A stretch of 12,054 nucleotides of DNA from SAR116 cluster bacterium (GCA_002691725.1 NZIT01000004.1:1-12054); one strand, 5' to 3'. Shown: positions 1-6,632, numbered from the stretch's first letter. The notes: generated by a model from the letters alone, not told the origin. Made by a program: numbers and translations.

Positions 1-677
1 GGGGTGCCAAGCTGGGCGATATTACCATCAAACATAACAGCGATACGGTCGCTCATAATCAGCGCTTCTTCCTGGTCATGCGTGACCAGAATAAAGGTTA
101 TCCCCAATGTCCGCTGAATACGCCGCAATTCATCTTGCATTTGCTCACGAAGCTTTTTGTCCAATGCTGAAAGTGGCTCATCCAAGAGCAGCACTTTTGG
201 CTCAAGGATTAGTGCTCTGGCCAGGGCAACACGCTGACGCTGGCCACCCGATAGCGCATAAGATGGCCTGTCATAATAGCCATCCAAATCAACCATCTTA
301 AGCATAGCATCAACACGTTGCCGCAGCTCAGCTTTTGGCAAGCGCTGCTTGATCAGACCATAAGCGACATTTTCACCAACATTAAGATGCGGGAAGATCG
401 CATAGGATTGGAACACCATATTAGTAGGACGTTTATTAGCATCAACACCATTCATGGATTGCTGATTAATCATGATATTGCCTTCATTAGGCACCTCTAA
501 TCCGGCAATCATCCGCAATAATGTGGTTTTGCCGCATCCAGAAGGCCCAAGCAAAGAGAAAAACTCCCCCTTAGCGATATTCAAATCAATGCCTTTAACA
601 ACCTCTAAATCGCCAAAACTTTTGCGAATACCGCGAAGCTCAACCATCTGTTCCGTATCATTTTGCTCAGGTGTCAC
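1..677 (-). CDS. PotA-type ABC transporter ATP-binding protein (3' end outside window)
   Basis: This is the ATPase of a spermidine/putrescine- or iron-type (PotA/FbpC) importer; it would power the two permeases encoded just upstream. About 225 residues are visible: Walker A GPSGCGKT at 44-51, Q-loop Gln90, signature LSGGQ at 142-146, Walker B VLLLDEP at 162-168 and the H-loop His200. The C-terminal TOBE-like regulatory domain expected in this family would lie beyond position 1. I place the start at a GTG (675-677): a TAA stands in frame two codons upstream and GGGAG lies 8 bases before it. The internal ATG at 645-647 is the only close alternative and has no comparable ribosome site. It is the last visible gene of a potB-potC-potA type operon. 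The substrate is not deducible; polyamine, another small cation or an organic acid are all possible. Confidence 0.93.
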   Translation of the reverse strand, partial: MTPEQNDTEQMVELRGIRKSFGDLEVVKGIDLNIAKGEFFSLLGPSGCGKTTLLRMIAGLEVPNEGNIMINQQSMNGVDANKRPTNMVFQSYAIFPHLNVGENVAYGLIKQRLPKAELRQRVDAMLKMVDLDGYYDRPSYALSGGQRQRVALARALILEPKVLLLDEPLSALDKKLREQMQDELRRIQRTLGITFILVTHDQEEALIMSDRIAVMFDGNIAQLGT

Positions 678-700
678 AGATTATTCTCCCTTTAATTTGT

Positions 701-726
701 GATGGCTATTCATGATGGCTATTCAT
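701..726. repeat. 13-bp perfect tandem duplication at the potC/potA junction
   Basis: The 13-mer GATGGCTATTCAT occurs twice back to back (701-713 and 714-726), followed by a partial third copy, GATGG. The potC stop codon (723-725) lies inside the second copy, so the duplication lengthens the gap to the ATPase gene without touching the coding sequence. It adds an extra ATG that opens only a very short frame on the minus strand. Confidence 0.9.
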
Positions 727-1523
727 GATGGTTGCTTGCCTATCAAGGTTTCCGACCTGCGCCGATAATATTCAAATATCGCCAATAGAATAAGCGACAG
801 CAGTAATAAGATAAATCCTAATGCCATAATGCTTGGCAATTTCGACGGGAAGCGCAGTTGCGCCCATATATAGACCGGCAATGTCGGCTCAACCCCGGTT
901 AAGAAAAAGGCAATAACAAACTCATCCAGCGATATGGTGAAACAGATCAACAGGCTGGCAATCACCCCCGGCTTAACCAGCGGAAAAATCACTCGCCGGA
1001 AAGTGCCAAATCTGGTCTCACCCAGATCAAGTGAGGCTTCTTCGATGCTTTTGTCCATATTATTAAACGCCGAATACAGAATAGAAACCGAGAACGGCGT
1101 GCAGATCAAAATATGGCCAAGAATGACTGTCCATATATTCAATGAAATACCAAGCTGGATCAGAACAATCAACAATGCCACGCCAATAATGATTTCTGGC
1201 AGGAATAACGGCGCCATGATCAGCCCAAAGCTAGGCCGCTTGCCAAGAAAATTATGCCTGGCCATAGCTCGTGCCGTGAGAATGCCAAAGCATGTGCTAA
1301 TCACCGCCGCCGTGATGGCAATGATTAATGAGTTTTTGAGCGCCCGATGAAGCGTATTTTCACTCAGCAAGCCAACAAACCAATCGGCGGTAAAACCAGA
1401 TAAAGGAAAGGCAATGATCGAGCTGTCATTAAAGGCGAAAATAGGCAGCAACATGACCGGTGCATAGAGAAACACCAGATAAATAATGACAAAAGAAAAC
1501 AGCAATAGCGGCGGCTTTTTCAT
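723..1523 (-). CDS. PotC-type ABC transporter permease
   Basis: This is a 266-residue inner-membrane permease of the PotC/YdcV family, half of the translocation channel of the importer. The N-terminus is a hydrophobic segment (about 6-30), followed by several more strongly hydrophobic stretches. The cytoplasmic EAA loop that docks on the ATPase is clear at about 161-187 (EEASLDLGE followed by FPLVKPG). The C-terminal tail after the last membrane segment is short and basic. Its ATG (1521-1523) overlaps the stop of the upstream permease gene in an ATGA, indicating translational coupling; GAGGA lies about 10 bases upstream. Length and architecture are normal for the family. No substrate can be read from the sequence. 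Confidence 0.93.
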   Translation of the reverse strand: MKKPPLLLFSFVIIYLVFLYAPVMLLPIFAFNDSSIIAFPLSGFTADWFVGLLSENTLHRALKNSLIIAITAAVISTCFGILTARAMARHNFLGKRPSFGLIMAPLFLPEIIIGVALLIVLIQLGISLNIWTVILGHILICTPFSVSILYSAFNNMDKSIEEASLDLGETRFGTFRRVIFPLVKPGVIASLLICFTISLDEFVIAFFLTGVEPTLPVYIWAQLRFPSKLPSIMALGFILLLLSLILLAIFEYYRRRSETLIGKQPS

Positions 1524-2419
1524 GATGACTGCTTCCTCAAATAGCGCCGATTAAAGAATAAAAACCCTAATGAGATCAACAAAACCGTCAACAGCGATGT
1601 GATAGCTAATGCCGCCCCCAACGGCGCGTTATTGGCCTTGGAAAACTGAACTTGGATCATATTAGCCACCATCAGCCCATCTTTGCCGCCAACCAGTTTA
1701 GGCGTCACATAATCGCCAATCGTCGGGATGAAGACAATCAAAGCGGCGGAGACAATGCCCGGCATGGCCAAAGGCAATGTCACGCGGATAAAGCTCCGGA
1801 TAGCGGTATCACCCAAATCTTTTGCGGCCTCTAGCATGGATCGGTCTATCCGTTCCAGCGCCACAAAAATAGGGAGAATGGCAAATGGCGCCCACGCATG
1901 TGCCAGCGCGATAACCACAGCATTAGCATTATAAAGGATGAAGGATAGAGGCTCTTCGATCAGGTTCAGTGATTGCAGCCCCGAATTGACAACCCCATTA
2001 TAGCCAAGGATGATTTTCCACAGAAAAATTCGCAGCAAATAGCTTGTCCAAAAAGGAATGGTGATCAGAAACAGCCATATCGCTTTATAGCGGCCACCAT
2101 AAAAGGAAATATAATAGGCCATCGGAAAGGCCAGCAGAACAGTCGTTACCGTGACAATCAGCGAAATAATGACCGACCGCTTAATCAGCATCACATAAAC
2201 CGGATGCGAGAAAATATCCCTGTAATTGTTTAAGCTCGGCGTCCGATCCAAATCAAGATAATCTTGTGTCCAAAAGCTGAGCGCAATCATCAAAAAAAGC
2301 GGCGCTACCAACAGTAAAAACCCAAATAAGAAGGGCGTACCAATTAATCGCCAGCCAGCTAAAGACGCGTTAATTTTTCTGATAATGGATGACATAAACA
2401 CCGTTGTATTAATACTCAA
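1520..2419 (-). CDS. PotB-type ABC transporter permease
   Basis: This 299-residue inner-membrane permease of the PotB/YdcU family is the partner of the PotC-type protein encoded downstream. The first long hydrophobic segment is at about 28-50, after a short basic N-terminus, and the EAA loop is at about 197-221 (EAAKDLGD followed by PLAMPG). I accept a TTG start at 2417-2419 because AAGG lies 7 bases before it. The ATG eight codons further in (2393-2395) has no ribosome site, though it would also give a plausible protein. It is the first gene of the operon; the upstream region to 2674 is shared with the divergent buf locus. The substrate-binding protein normally found with such transporters is not in the window. 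Confidence 0.92.
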   Translation of the reverse strand: MSINTTVFMSSIIRKINASLAGWRLIGTPFLFGFLLLVAPLFLMIALSFWTQDYLDLDRTPSLNNYRDIFSHPVYVMLIKRSVIISLIVTVTTVLLAFPMAYYISFYGGRYKAIWLFLITIPFWTSYLLRIFLWKIILGYNGVVNSGLQSLNLIEEPLSFILYNANAVVIALAHAWAPFAILPIFVALERIDRSMLEAAKDLGDTAIRSFIRVTLPLAMPGIVSAALIVFIPTIGDYVTPKLVGGKDGLMVANMIQVQFSKANNAPLGAALAITSLLTVLLISLGFLFFNRRYLRKQSS

Positions 2420-2674
2420 AAAATAACCTTAGCACACTGACAAAAAAGACAAAGTATAAATCATTTATTCCCTGAAAATATAAGACAGTTCAAAAAATAA
2501 GACAGTTTTTTTGAAATAAATCATAGCTTGCAAACGAATAACAATATGACAAGGCAAGCCATATCCATGTTTGACGGCAATATCTCGCCACCATCATCAT
2601 CGGTTTTACCTGTCATATTGATTAACGCAACATAATGATCTGATTGATAGAAACAGATCGAGAAAGGGAATGAA
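2420..2674. promoter_or_regulatory. Divergent intergenic region between transporter operon and buf locus
   Basis: This AT-rich gap of 255 bases must hold promoters for both directions. On the transporter side there are two copies of ATAAGACAGTT 17 bases apart (2480-2490 and 2497-2507). Around the second copy there is a perfect 9-bp inverted repeat, TTCAAAAAA/TTTTTTGAA (2489-2497 and 2507-2515) with a 9-base loop. Spacing and symmetry would suit a regulator binding site, but no regulator gene is adjacent. On the minus strand TATACT occurs between these repeats and the first permease gene, without a convincing -35 box. No coding frame of substance is present. Confidence 0.5.
2571..2600 (+). promoter_or_regulatory. 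Possible sigma-70-like promoter upstream of bufA
   Basis: TTGACG (2571-2576) matches five of six -35 consensus bases. After 18 bases comes CATCAT (2595-2600), matching four of six -10 bases. It would give a leader of roughly 65 bases before bufA. I did not find the GTAACC-type -35 element reported for Caulobacter SigF targets in this gap. The call is weak and rests on consensus matching only. Confidence 0.27.
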
Positions 2675-2986
2675 ATGAATCTCCACCTTAAAGAAATCCT
2701 TATTGCAACCGCTGCTACTGCAACACTCGCAGGTGGCGTTGCCCCAGCCCTCGCCGAAACTGGCGATAATGAGAAATGTTACGGCGTTTCCCTGGCTGGT
2801 GCCAATGACTGTGCAGCTGGCCCCGGAACAACCTGTGCTGGTACATCTTCAGTGGATTATCAAGGTAATGCCTGGAAGTACGTTCCATCTGGCACATGTA
2901 CACAAATGAAACTGCCCGCAATGGCTAATGGTGAAAAACGCAAAGGGTCACTTCACGCCCTTGATCGTGATCTCCCCACTGCCTAA
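2675..2986 (+). CDS. bufA: Bufferin-type precursor, DUF2282 secreted Cys-rich protein
   Basis: This 103-residue protein of the DUF2282 family is the precursor of bufferins, ribosomally made peptides. In Caulobacter, bufferin cysteines are modified to thiooxazoles by an MNIO enzyme, and the product sequesters copper in the periplasm. It has a signal peptide (1-27, cleavage likely after ALA at 25-27). The conserved core follows, with KCYGV at 34-38, a DCAAGPGT stretch, then [11 protein letters not shown] at 58-68. Four cysteines, at 35, 46, 54 and 75, match the four-Cys pattern of the family. The tail after about 80 is short and charged. The ribosome site AAAGGGA ends about 5 bases before the ATG. 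An ATG at 2670 opens a minimal ATG-AAA-TGA frame overlapping the true start. bufB, the modifying enzyme, follows downstream. The family assignment is firm; metal specificity is inferred. Confidence 0.93.
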   Translation: MNLHLKEILIATAATATLAGGVAPALAETGDNEKCYGVSLAGANDCAAGPGTTCAGTSSVDYQGNAWKYVPSGTCTQMKLPAMANGEKRKGSLHALDRDLPTA

Positions 2987-2996
2987 TCATAATTGG

Positions 2997-3020
2997 CCGG
3001 CATTGCATATGTGATGCCGG
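2997..3020 (+). terminator. Hairpin after bufA, possible attenuator or partial terminator
   Basis: CCGGCAT (2997-3003) and ATGCCGG (3014-3020) form a perfect 7-bp stem with a 10-base loop, starting 10 bases after the bufA stop. No run of T follows, so it is not a classical intrinsic terminator. It could stabilise bufA mRNA or reduce transcription into bufB, which would favour precursor over enzyme. Confidence 0.4.
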
Positions 3021-3044
3021 TCATAACCCTGATGCCGTCTTTAT

Positions 3045-3176
3045 AATGACCATGATAATGACCATGTCAGATAAGGCTCACGTCAGGTAATGCTCATGTC
3101 AGGTAAAGCTCTGTCAGGTAAGGCTCATGTTAGGTCATACCGACATCAGGCTTAGTTCCGACATCAGGCTGGAGAC
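3045..3176 (+). repeat. Tandem repeat block in the bufA-bufB gap (12-, 16- and 18-bp units)
   Basis: Three adjacent repeat families fill this gap. First, two copies of an ATAATGACCATG-like 12-mer lie around 3043-3066. Second come five diverged copies of a unit close to CATGTCAGGTAAGGCT: 3063-3078, 3079-3094, 3095-3110, 3111-3125 (one base shorter) and 3126-3140 (degenerate). Third are two 18-bp copies beginning CGACATCAGGCT (3141-3158 and 3159-3176). The bufB ribosome site GGAG (3171-3174) lies inside the last copy, where it differs from the first. No coding frame explains the repeats. Confidence 0.85.
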
Positions 3177-3182
3177 ATTAAA

Positions 3183-4124
3183 TTGAGCCCATTAAATAAA
3201 AACATAAATAGCGCCATAAATAGCACTAATGAACAGCCTAAGCCCGGCCTGCCCAAAGCAGTTGGTGTTGGTTTCAAGCCGCAACATTTGTCTGCTATCG
3301 AAGAAGATTCCAATGGCGTTGACTGGTTTGAAATTCACGCTGAAAATTACATGGTAGATGGCGGCCCCAGAAAGGCTGTGCTTGAACATTTAGCAATGGA
3401 TTTCCCTATATCCTGCCATGGCGTTGGGCTATCAATCGGGGCGCCTCAACCACTTGATCCTGATCATTTGAAGCGGCTTGTTCACTTGCTTGACTGGCTC
3501 CAGCCTGCCATGTTTTCTGAACATCTGGCATGGAGCACGCATGGTGACACATTCTATAATGATCTGTTGCCAATGCCTTATACAAAGCCTGTGCTTAACC
3601 AGGTTATTGCCCATATTGATCAAGTTCAAGATACCCTTAAACGTCAAATCCTGATCGAAAATCCATCCACCTATGTCATGTTCGCCGAGCATGACATGAC
3701 CGAAACCGATTTCATTAATGCCATTATACAGCGCACCGGATGTGGGCTGTTGCTTGATATCAATAATGTGTTTGTCAGCGCCCGTAATCATAACCCCCAT
3801 AATCATGATAAAGCCGCGCGTGAATATCTGGCGCATCTGCCGATGGAAAGCGTCTTTGAAATCCATCTAGGCGGACATTCTGTCGATCAGGATGAGGCTG
3901 GCAACACCTTGCTCATTGATAGCCATAATGACGCCGTCGCAGACCCTGTCTGGCAACTCTATAAAGACGTCATATCCACCCATGGCGTCAAACCTACGCT
4001 GATTGAGTGGGATAATGATGTCCCGGAATGGCATATCCTTCAACATGACGCGATTAAAGCTAACATCATGATCACTTACATGAATGACAGGATTATTAAT
4101 CATGAACAGCATGCACTGGCATAA
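3183..4124 (+). CDS. bufB: MNIO (DUF692) multinuclear iron oxidase, bufferin-modifying enzyme
   Basis: This 313-residue protein of the DUF692/MNIO family is a TIM-barrel, multi-iron enzyme that oxidises cysteines of a precursor peptide with help from a DUF2063 partner. All the family blocks I recognise are present: VGVGFKP (27-33), FEIHAENYM (49-57), CHGVGLSIG (78-86), SEHLAWS (112-118), LPMPYT (129-134), ENPSTY (159-164), DINNVFVSARNH (192-203), IHLGGHS (227-233), DSHND (246-250) and PTLIEWDND (271-279). Metal-ligand His, Glu, Asp and Asn residues appear intact. The start is TTG (3183-3185) with GGAG 8 bases upstream; no nearby ATG fits. The N-terminal 20 or so residues are extra and polar. 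Its 3' end overlaps bufC. The likely substrate is the upstream DUF2282 precursor. Confidence 0.93.
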   Translation: MSPLNKNINSAINSTNEQPKPGLPKAVGVGFKPQHLSAIEEDSNGVDWFEIHAENYMVDGGPRKAVLEHLAMDFPISCHGVGLSIGAPQPLDPDHLKRLVHLLDWLQPAMFSEHLAWSTHGDTFYNDLLPMPYTKPVLNQVIAHIDQVQDTLKRQILIENPSTYVMFAEHDMTETDFINAIIQRTGCGLLLDINNVFVSARNHNPHNHDKAAREYLAHLPMESVFEIHLGGHSVDQDEAGNTLLIDSHNDAVADPVWQLYKDVISTHGVKPTLIEWDNDVPEWHILQHDAIKANIMITYMNDRIINHEQHALA

Positions 4125-4401
4125 GCAATTTGCGAGGGCTTTGACTGCGCCTGATCTGCCGTTGCCTGATGGCATTATCCGGCATGATGGCTGCCCGGAC
4201 CTTAAGCGGTTTAATGTTTACCGCAATAATCATGTGATGAGCTTGATATCTAATTTGAAAGATGGCTTTCCACTTGTCTTGGCTATTGTTGGGGATGATT
4301 TTTTTAGCTATATGGCACGGCTATTTGTTGAAAAATTCCCGCCAAAATCACCTGTCATGGTATTTTATGGAGAGCCATTCCCTATATGGTGCATCGCTTA
4401 A
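4102..4401 (+). pseudogene. bufC: bufC, truncated after the DUF2063 N-terminal domain
   Basis: DUF2063 proteins of about 250 residues act as partners of MNIO enzymes, presenting the precursor. The 99 residues here fit the N-terminal half: FARALTAPD near the start, RFNVYRNNHVMSLI at about 41-54, then GDDFFSYMARLFVE, PPKSPV and FYGEPFP. Homology ends at about 4380 and a stop follows six codons later; no C-terminal domain can be found in any frame downstream. The start is ATG 4102, with AGGA 9 bases upstream, overlapping the bufB 3' end; an in-frame ATG at 4084 lacks a ribosome site. The next bases match sigma region 4, so the truncation looks like a deletion rather than a point mutation. The remaining piece coincides roughly with the conserved N-terminal domain, so residual function is possible. 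Confidence 0.83.
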
Positions 4402-4688
4402 ACGGTAAAACAAGATGGGTTCTGCAAGCCATTGGCCTTGAAGGCAATGATATCACAGGCACAGCAAGGGCATTAAACATGTCTGAAAATGCCGTCCGTA
4501 TTGCCTTTCATCGTGGGCTGAAAAAATTAACCTCTCTTCACCAGACCAAACAAATCCAGACCAAACAAAATCAGACTGGACAAAACCAGACCAACCAAAA
4601 TCAGACTGGACAAAATCAGAACGGGCATACCCCAAACAGGTATACCCCAAAAAGGTATAAAGGAAATGGTCATGACACAACTGAATGA
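4377..4688 (+). pseudogene. ECF sigma factor remnant (region 4 only) with repeat-derived tail
   Basis: From about 4386 the frame encodes a sigma-70 region 4 helix-turn-helix. RLNGKTRWVLQ corresponds to the usual PxxxR entry, followed by LEGNDITGTARALNMSENAV and RIAFHRGLKKL, as in ECF sigma factors paired with DUF1109 anti-sigma factors. Region 2 (core binding and -10 recognition) and the linker are absent: upstream codons in this frame belong to the bufC sequence in another phase. The ATG at 4386 overlaps the truncated bufC stop and has only a distant GGAGAG (11 bases), so expression would rely on coupling. After region 4 the frame runs through a 15-bp repeat array coding for about 40 Q/N/T-rich residues, not normal for a sigma factor, and ends overlapping nrsF. 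Without region 2 it cannot act as a sigma factor; a free DNA-binding fragment is conceivable. Confidence 0.82.
4542..4661 (+). repeat. 15-bp coding minisatellite (eight units)
   Basis: There are eight consecutive 15-base units. Units 1-5 (4542-4616) are close copies of CAGACCAAACAAAAT or CAGACTGGACAAAAT. Unit 6 (4617-4631) is transitional. Units 7 and 8 (4632-4661) share CCAAAcAGGTATA-like sequence. In the sigma-remnant frame they read QTKQI, QTKQN, QTGQN, QTNQN, QTGQN, QNGHT, PNRYT, PKRYK. The nrsF ribosome site (AAAGGA, 4659-4664) begins at the edge of the last unit. Confidence 0.92.
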
Positions 4689-5349
4689 TACCATTGCTTT
4701 ATTGAGCAAAGATATTCACATGCCCCGATCAGCTCGCTATTTCGGCAGGGTTTATATTGGCCTAACCCTTTTCTGTATTCTGGTTACAACTAGCTTAACC
4801 TTTGCGTCTAGTTTTTATCAGTGGCTGGTCTTCCGCCCTGATTACTGGAATAGCCTGATGAATATTGGCGCGACGCCTCATGTTGGATTAAAACAGCTGA
4901 TCCCTGTCATTATCGGGGTCACTATTCTGTTTAATATAAGGGCATCATTCTATCCCGAAACTGACAGCAGAGGTTGGCATTATGCGTTAAGCCTCATTCC
5001 GCTTATCGTCTTTCCGGTTTTATTCATATTGGCATTATATAATATGGAGCTAAGCCAATGGAGCGATGCTATCATTGGAGGCAGTTTAGCCCGTTGTGTT
5101 CTTCTCATCCCATCCTTAGCCTTAATCATACTGGCCGCACAGATAGCCGCGCTTATCCATTCCGCCCCACAGCATCCTGTTTGGTTAGGCTTTCGTGCCG
5201 GCATTATCGCGGGCGCATCTGCAACCCTCATTTATGCGTTTTTCTGTACAGAGGATTCGCCCGCTTTTTATGGGCTTTGGTATAGTATAGGTATTTTGTT
5301 AACAGGCGGCATTGGCGCGCTGTCTGGCCGCCATTTCCTGCGCTGGTAA
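4672..5349 (+). CDS. nrsF: NrsF (DUF1109) membrane anti-sigma factor, apparently orphaned
   Basis: This 225-residue inner-membrane protein has about six membrane segments (roughly 27-46, 73-90, 104-123, 138-162, 171-191 and 203-222). It ends in the family-typical CTEDSPAFYGLWYSI stretch followed by GALSGRHFLRW. NrsF proteins hold an ECF sigma factor (SigF in Caulobacter) and release it under metal stress. Cys142 and Cys192 are 50 residues apart, the spacing of the two sensing cysteines that I recall for Caulobacter NrsF (131 and 181). I prefer the ATG at 4672, since AAAGGA lies 7 bases before it; the ATG at 4666 is too close to that site. The gene overlaps the 3' end of the sigma remnant. The reading frame is intact although the sigma partner next door is not, so it may be non-functional relic, or serve another sigma factor. 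Confidence 0.9.
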   Translation: MTQLNDTIALLSKDIHMPRSARYFGRVYIGLTLFCILVTTSLTFASSFYQWLVFRPDYWNSLMNIGATPHVGLKQLIPVIIGVTILFNIRASFYPETDSRGWHYALSLIPLIVFPVLFILALYNMELSQWSDAIIGGSLARCVLLIPSLALIILAAQIAALIHSAPQHPVWLGFRAGIIAGASATLIYAFFCTEDSPAFYGLWYSIGILLTGGIGALSGRHFLRW

Positions 5350-5381
5350 CGCGACTATCAACACGTTCCTCGGCTTATCGA

Positions 5382-6563
5382 TTAGCTCATATCGTCATTA
5401 ATCTGTTTTAATGTCCGTTCTGCTGGCTCATCCTTGCAGGTCATGACAGGAAACATTTGGCGTAACCTGTTGTGATACTGGCCAACCCCACTTTCCAGAT
5501 CAGAAAGCATAATGCCATCAAATGCACTAGATTTCATGGCTTCATATGACCATTCAATCAGATGCATATCTTCTATGCCAGTAATCTCATCAATGCGGGC
5601 GGCCAAGTGCCTTGCGGCGCGGGTGACTCTATCTTCATCTGGCCGCGCATAAGACGCTGAACGCTGCTTGCTTACTCCCGTTGTTACCGGAATATCCTGA
5701 TAGAAAATGATACTATCGGGATAAAATCCTATGACCTGATTGGGGAATAACAAAATATAATACCACGCTTTTGGCAATGATGCCCAAGGTTCTGGCAGAT
5801 GCTCAATCAGATTGCGGTAATTCCGAACAGACCATAAATGTGACGGCGTCTTATTGAAATTGCCAACAGAAACCGATGTATCGCCAATCAGCGCAAGATC
5901 ATAATAATCCTTGCCATATAAGTCTTGCAGACCTGGATGCGCGATCGGCACATGATAGCCTTCGTTATCAACATCACGAATAGCTTTCCAGTTAACATCC
6001 CAAGGTTCAGATACGTGGGGCGGTGAGCCAGGCATCAGATCAGCTAAATGATGCGGGTTAATCAGATCATCATGCGGTGCCATAATGTCTTTGACGCTTG
6101 GCTGCGGGCCGGGCTTAAAGCGAATAAAGATAAAGCCTTGCCATATTTCACATTCAATCGGCTTTAACCCCCATTCGACCGGATCAAGATCAGGCAAAGT
6201 GCGTGGCCGTGCGGGTGACCTCAAACTGCCATCAAGATTAAAGCTCCAGCCATGAAAAGGACAGACAATGGCCTTTTTGCAAATCCCGCTTTCTTCGGTC
6301 ACAACACGCGAGCCACGATGCCGACAAAGGTTGTGGAAAGCCCTGATGACGCCATCTTCACCACGGATAATCAGCGCCCGTTCACCAACGATATCAAATG
6401 TCGTGAACTCGCCCTTTTCAGGAATATCATTTTGATGACAAACCATTTGCCAATGACGCCTGAATAATTGTTCAGCCTCTAGCTCAAACAGCTCATCATT
6501 AAAATACGTCCACCCCGGTAGCCCTAAACGATCCTTGGGGTTTTGAAACACATCATCAGCCAT
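5382..6563 (-). CDS. Rieske non-heme iron oxygenase, alpha subunit
   Basis: This 393-residue oxygenase of the ring-hydroxylating (HcaE/COG4638) superfamily is cytoplasmic. The Rieske [2Fe-2S] ligands are Cys80-X-His82 and Cys101-X2-His104. The catalytic iron site is seen as NWKAIRDVDNEGYHVPIAH (191-209), giving His204 and His209, with a carboxylate near Glu331/Asp332. The GYHVP form resembles oxygenases acting on quaternary amines (choline/betaine type) as much as those acting on aromatics, so the substrate stays open. I start at the ATG 6561-6563, with AAGGA 7 bases upstream; the frame extends to a TTG at 6632 but that stretch has no ribosome site. It is the last gene of a minus-strand operon, 69 bases after the MmgE/PrpD gene, and converges on nrsF with 32 bases between. 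No ferredoxin or reductase partner is visible. Confidence 0.92.
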   Translation of the reverse strand: MADDVFQNPKDRLGLPGWTYFNDELFELEAEQLFRRHWQMVCHQNDIPEKGEFTTFDIVGERALIIRGEDGVIRAFHNLCRHRGSRVVTEESGICKKAIVCPFHGWSFNLDGSLRSPARPRTLPDLDPVEWGLKPIECEIWQGFIFIRFKPGPQPSVKDIMAPHDDLINPHHLADLMPGSPPHVSEPWDVNWKAIRDVDNEGYHVPIAHPGLQDLYGKDYYDLALIGDTSVSVGNFNKTPSHLWSVRNYRNLIEHLPEPWASLPKAWYYILLFPNQVIGFYPDSIIFYQDIPVTTGVSKQRSASYARPDEDRVTRAARHLAARIDEITGIEDMHLIEWSYEAMKSSAFDGIMLSDLESGVGQYHNRLRQMFPVMTCKDEPAERTLKQINDDMS

Positions 6564-6632
6564 AACGCTATCCTTACCTATCCTGCACTTTATTCTACAT
6601 GAACTCATTAAAAAGGGAAGTATGTGGCACAA

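Noticed and set aside
934..1350. 138-codon plus-strand frame inside the PotC-type gene
   Set aside because: It lies antisense within a clear permease gene and shows no recognisable protein features.
3063..3140. Possible CRISPR array between bufA and bufB
   Set aside because: The 16-bp units abut directly with no spacers and are too short and diverged; this is a tandem repeat.
3432..3866. 144-codon minus-strand frame inside bufB
   Set aside because: It is antisense to a well-conserved MNIO sequence; composition and motifs follow the sense gene.
4386..4688. Idea that the sigma remnant results from a simple frameshift
   Set aside because: No region 2 sequence exists upstream in any frame; the bases before it encode DUF2063 sequence, so a frameshift cannot explain it.
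4453..4709. Minus-strand frames with SDFVQSDF or LVLSSLI repeats
   Set aside because: They are reverse readings of the 15-bp minisatellite, with no independent support.
6564..6632. N-terminal extension of the Rieske oxygenase from a TTG at 6632
   Set aside because: The internal ATG at 6563 has a good AAGGA site at 7 bases, and the extension has no family resemblance.
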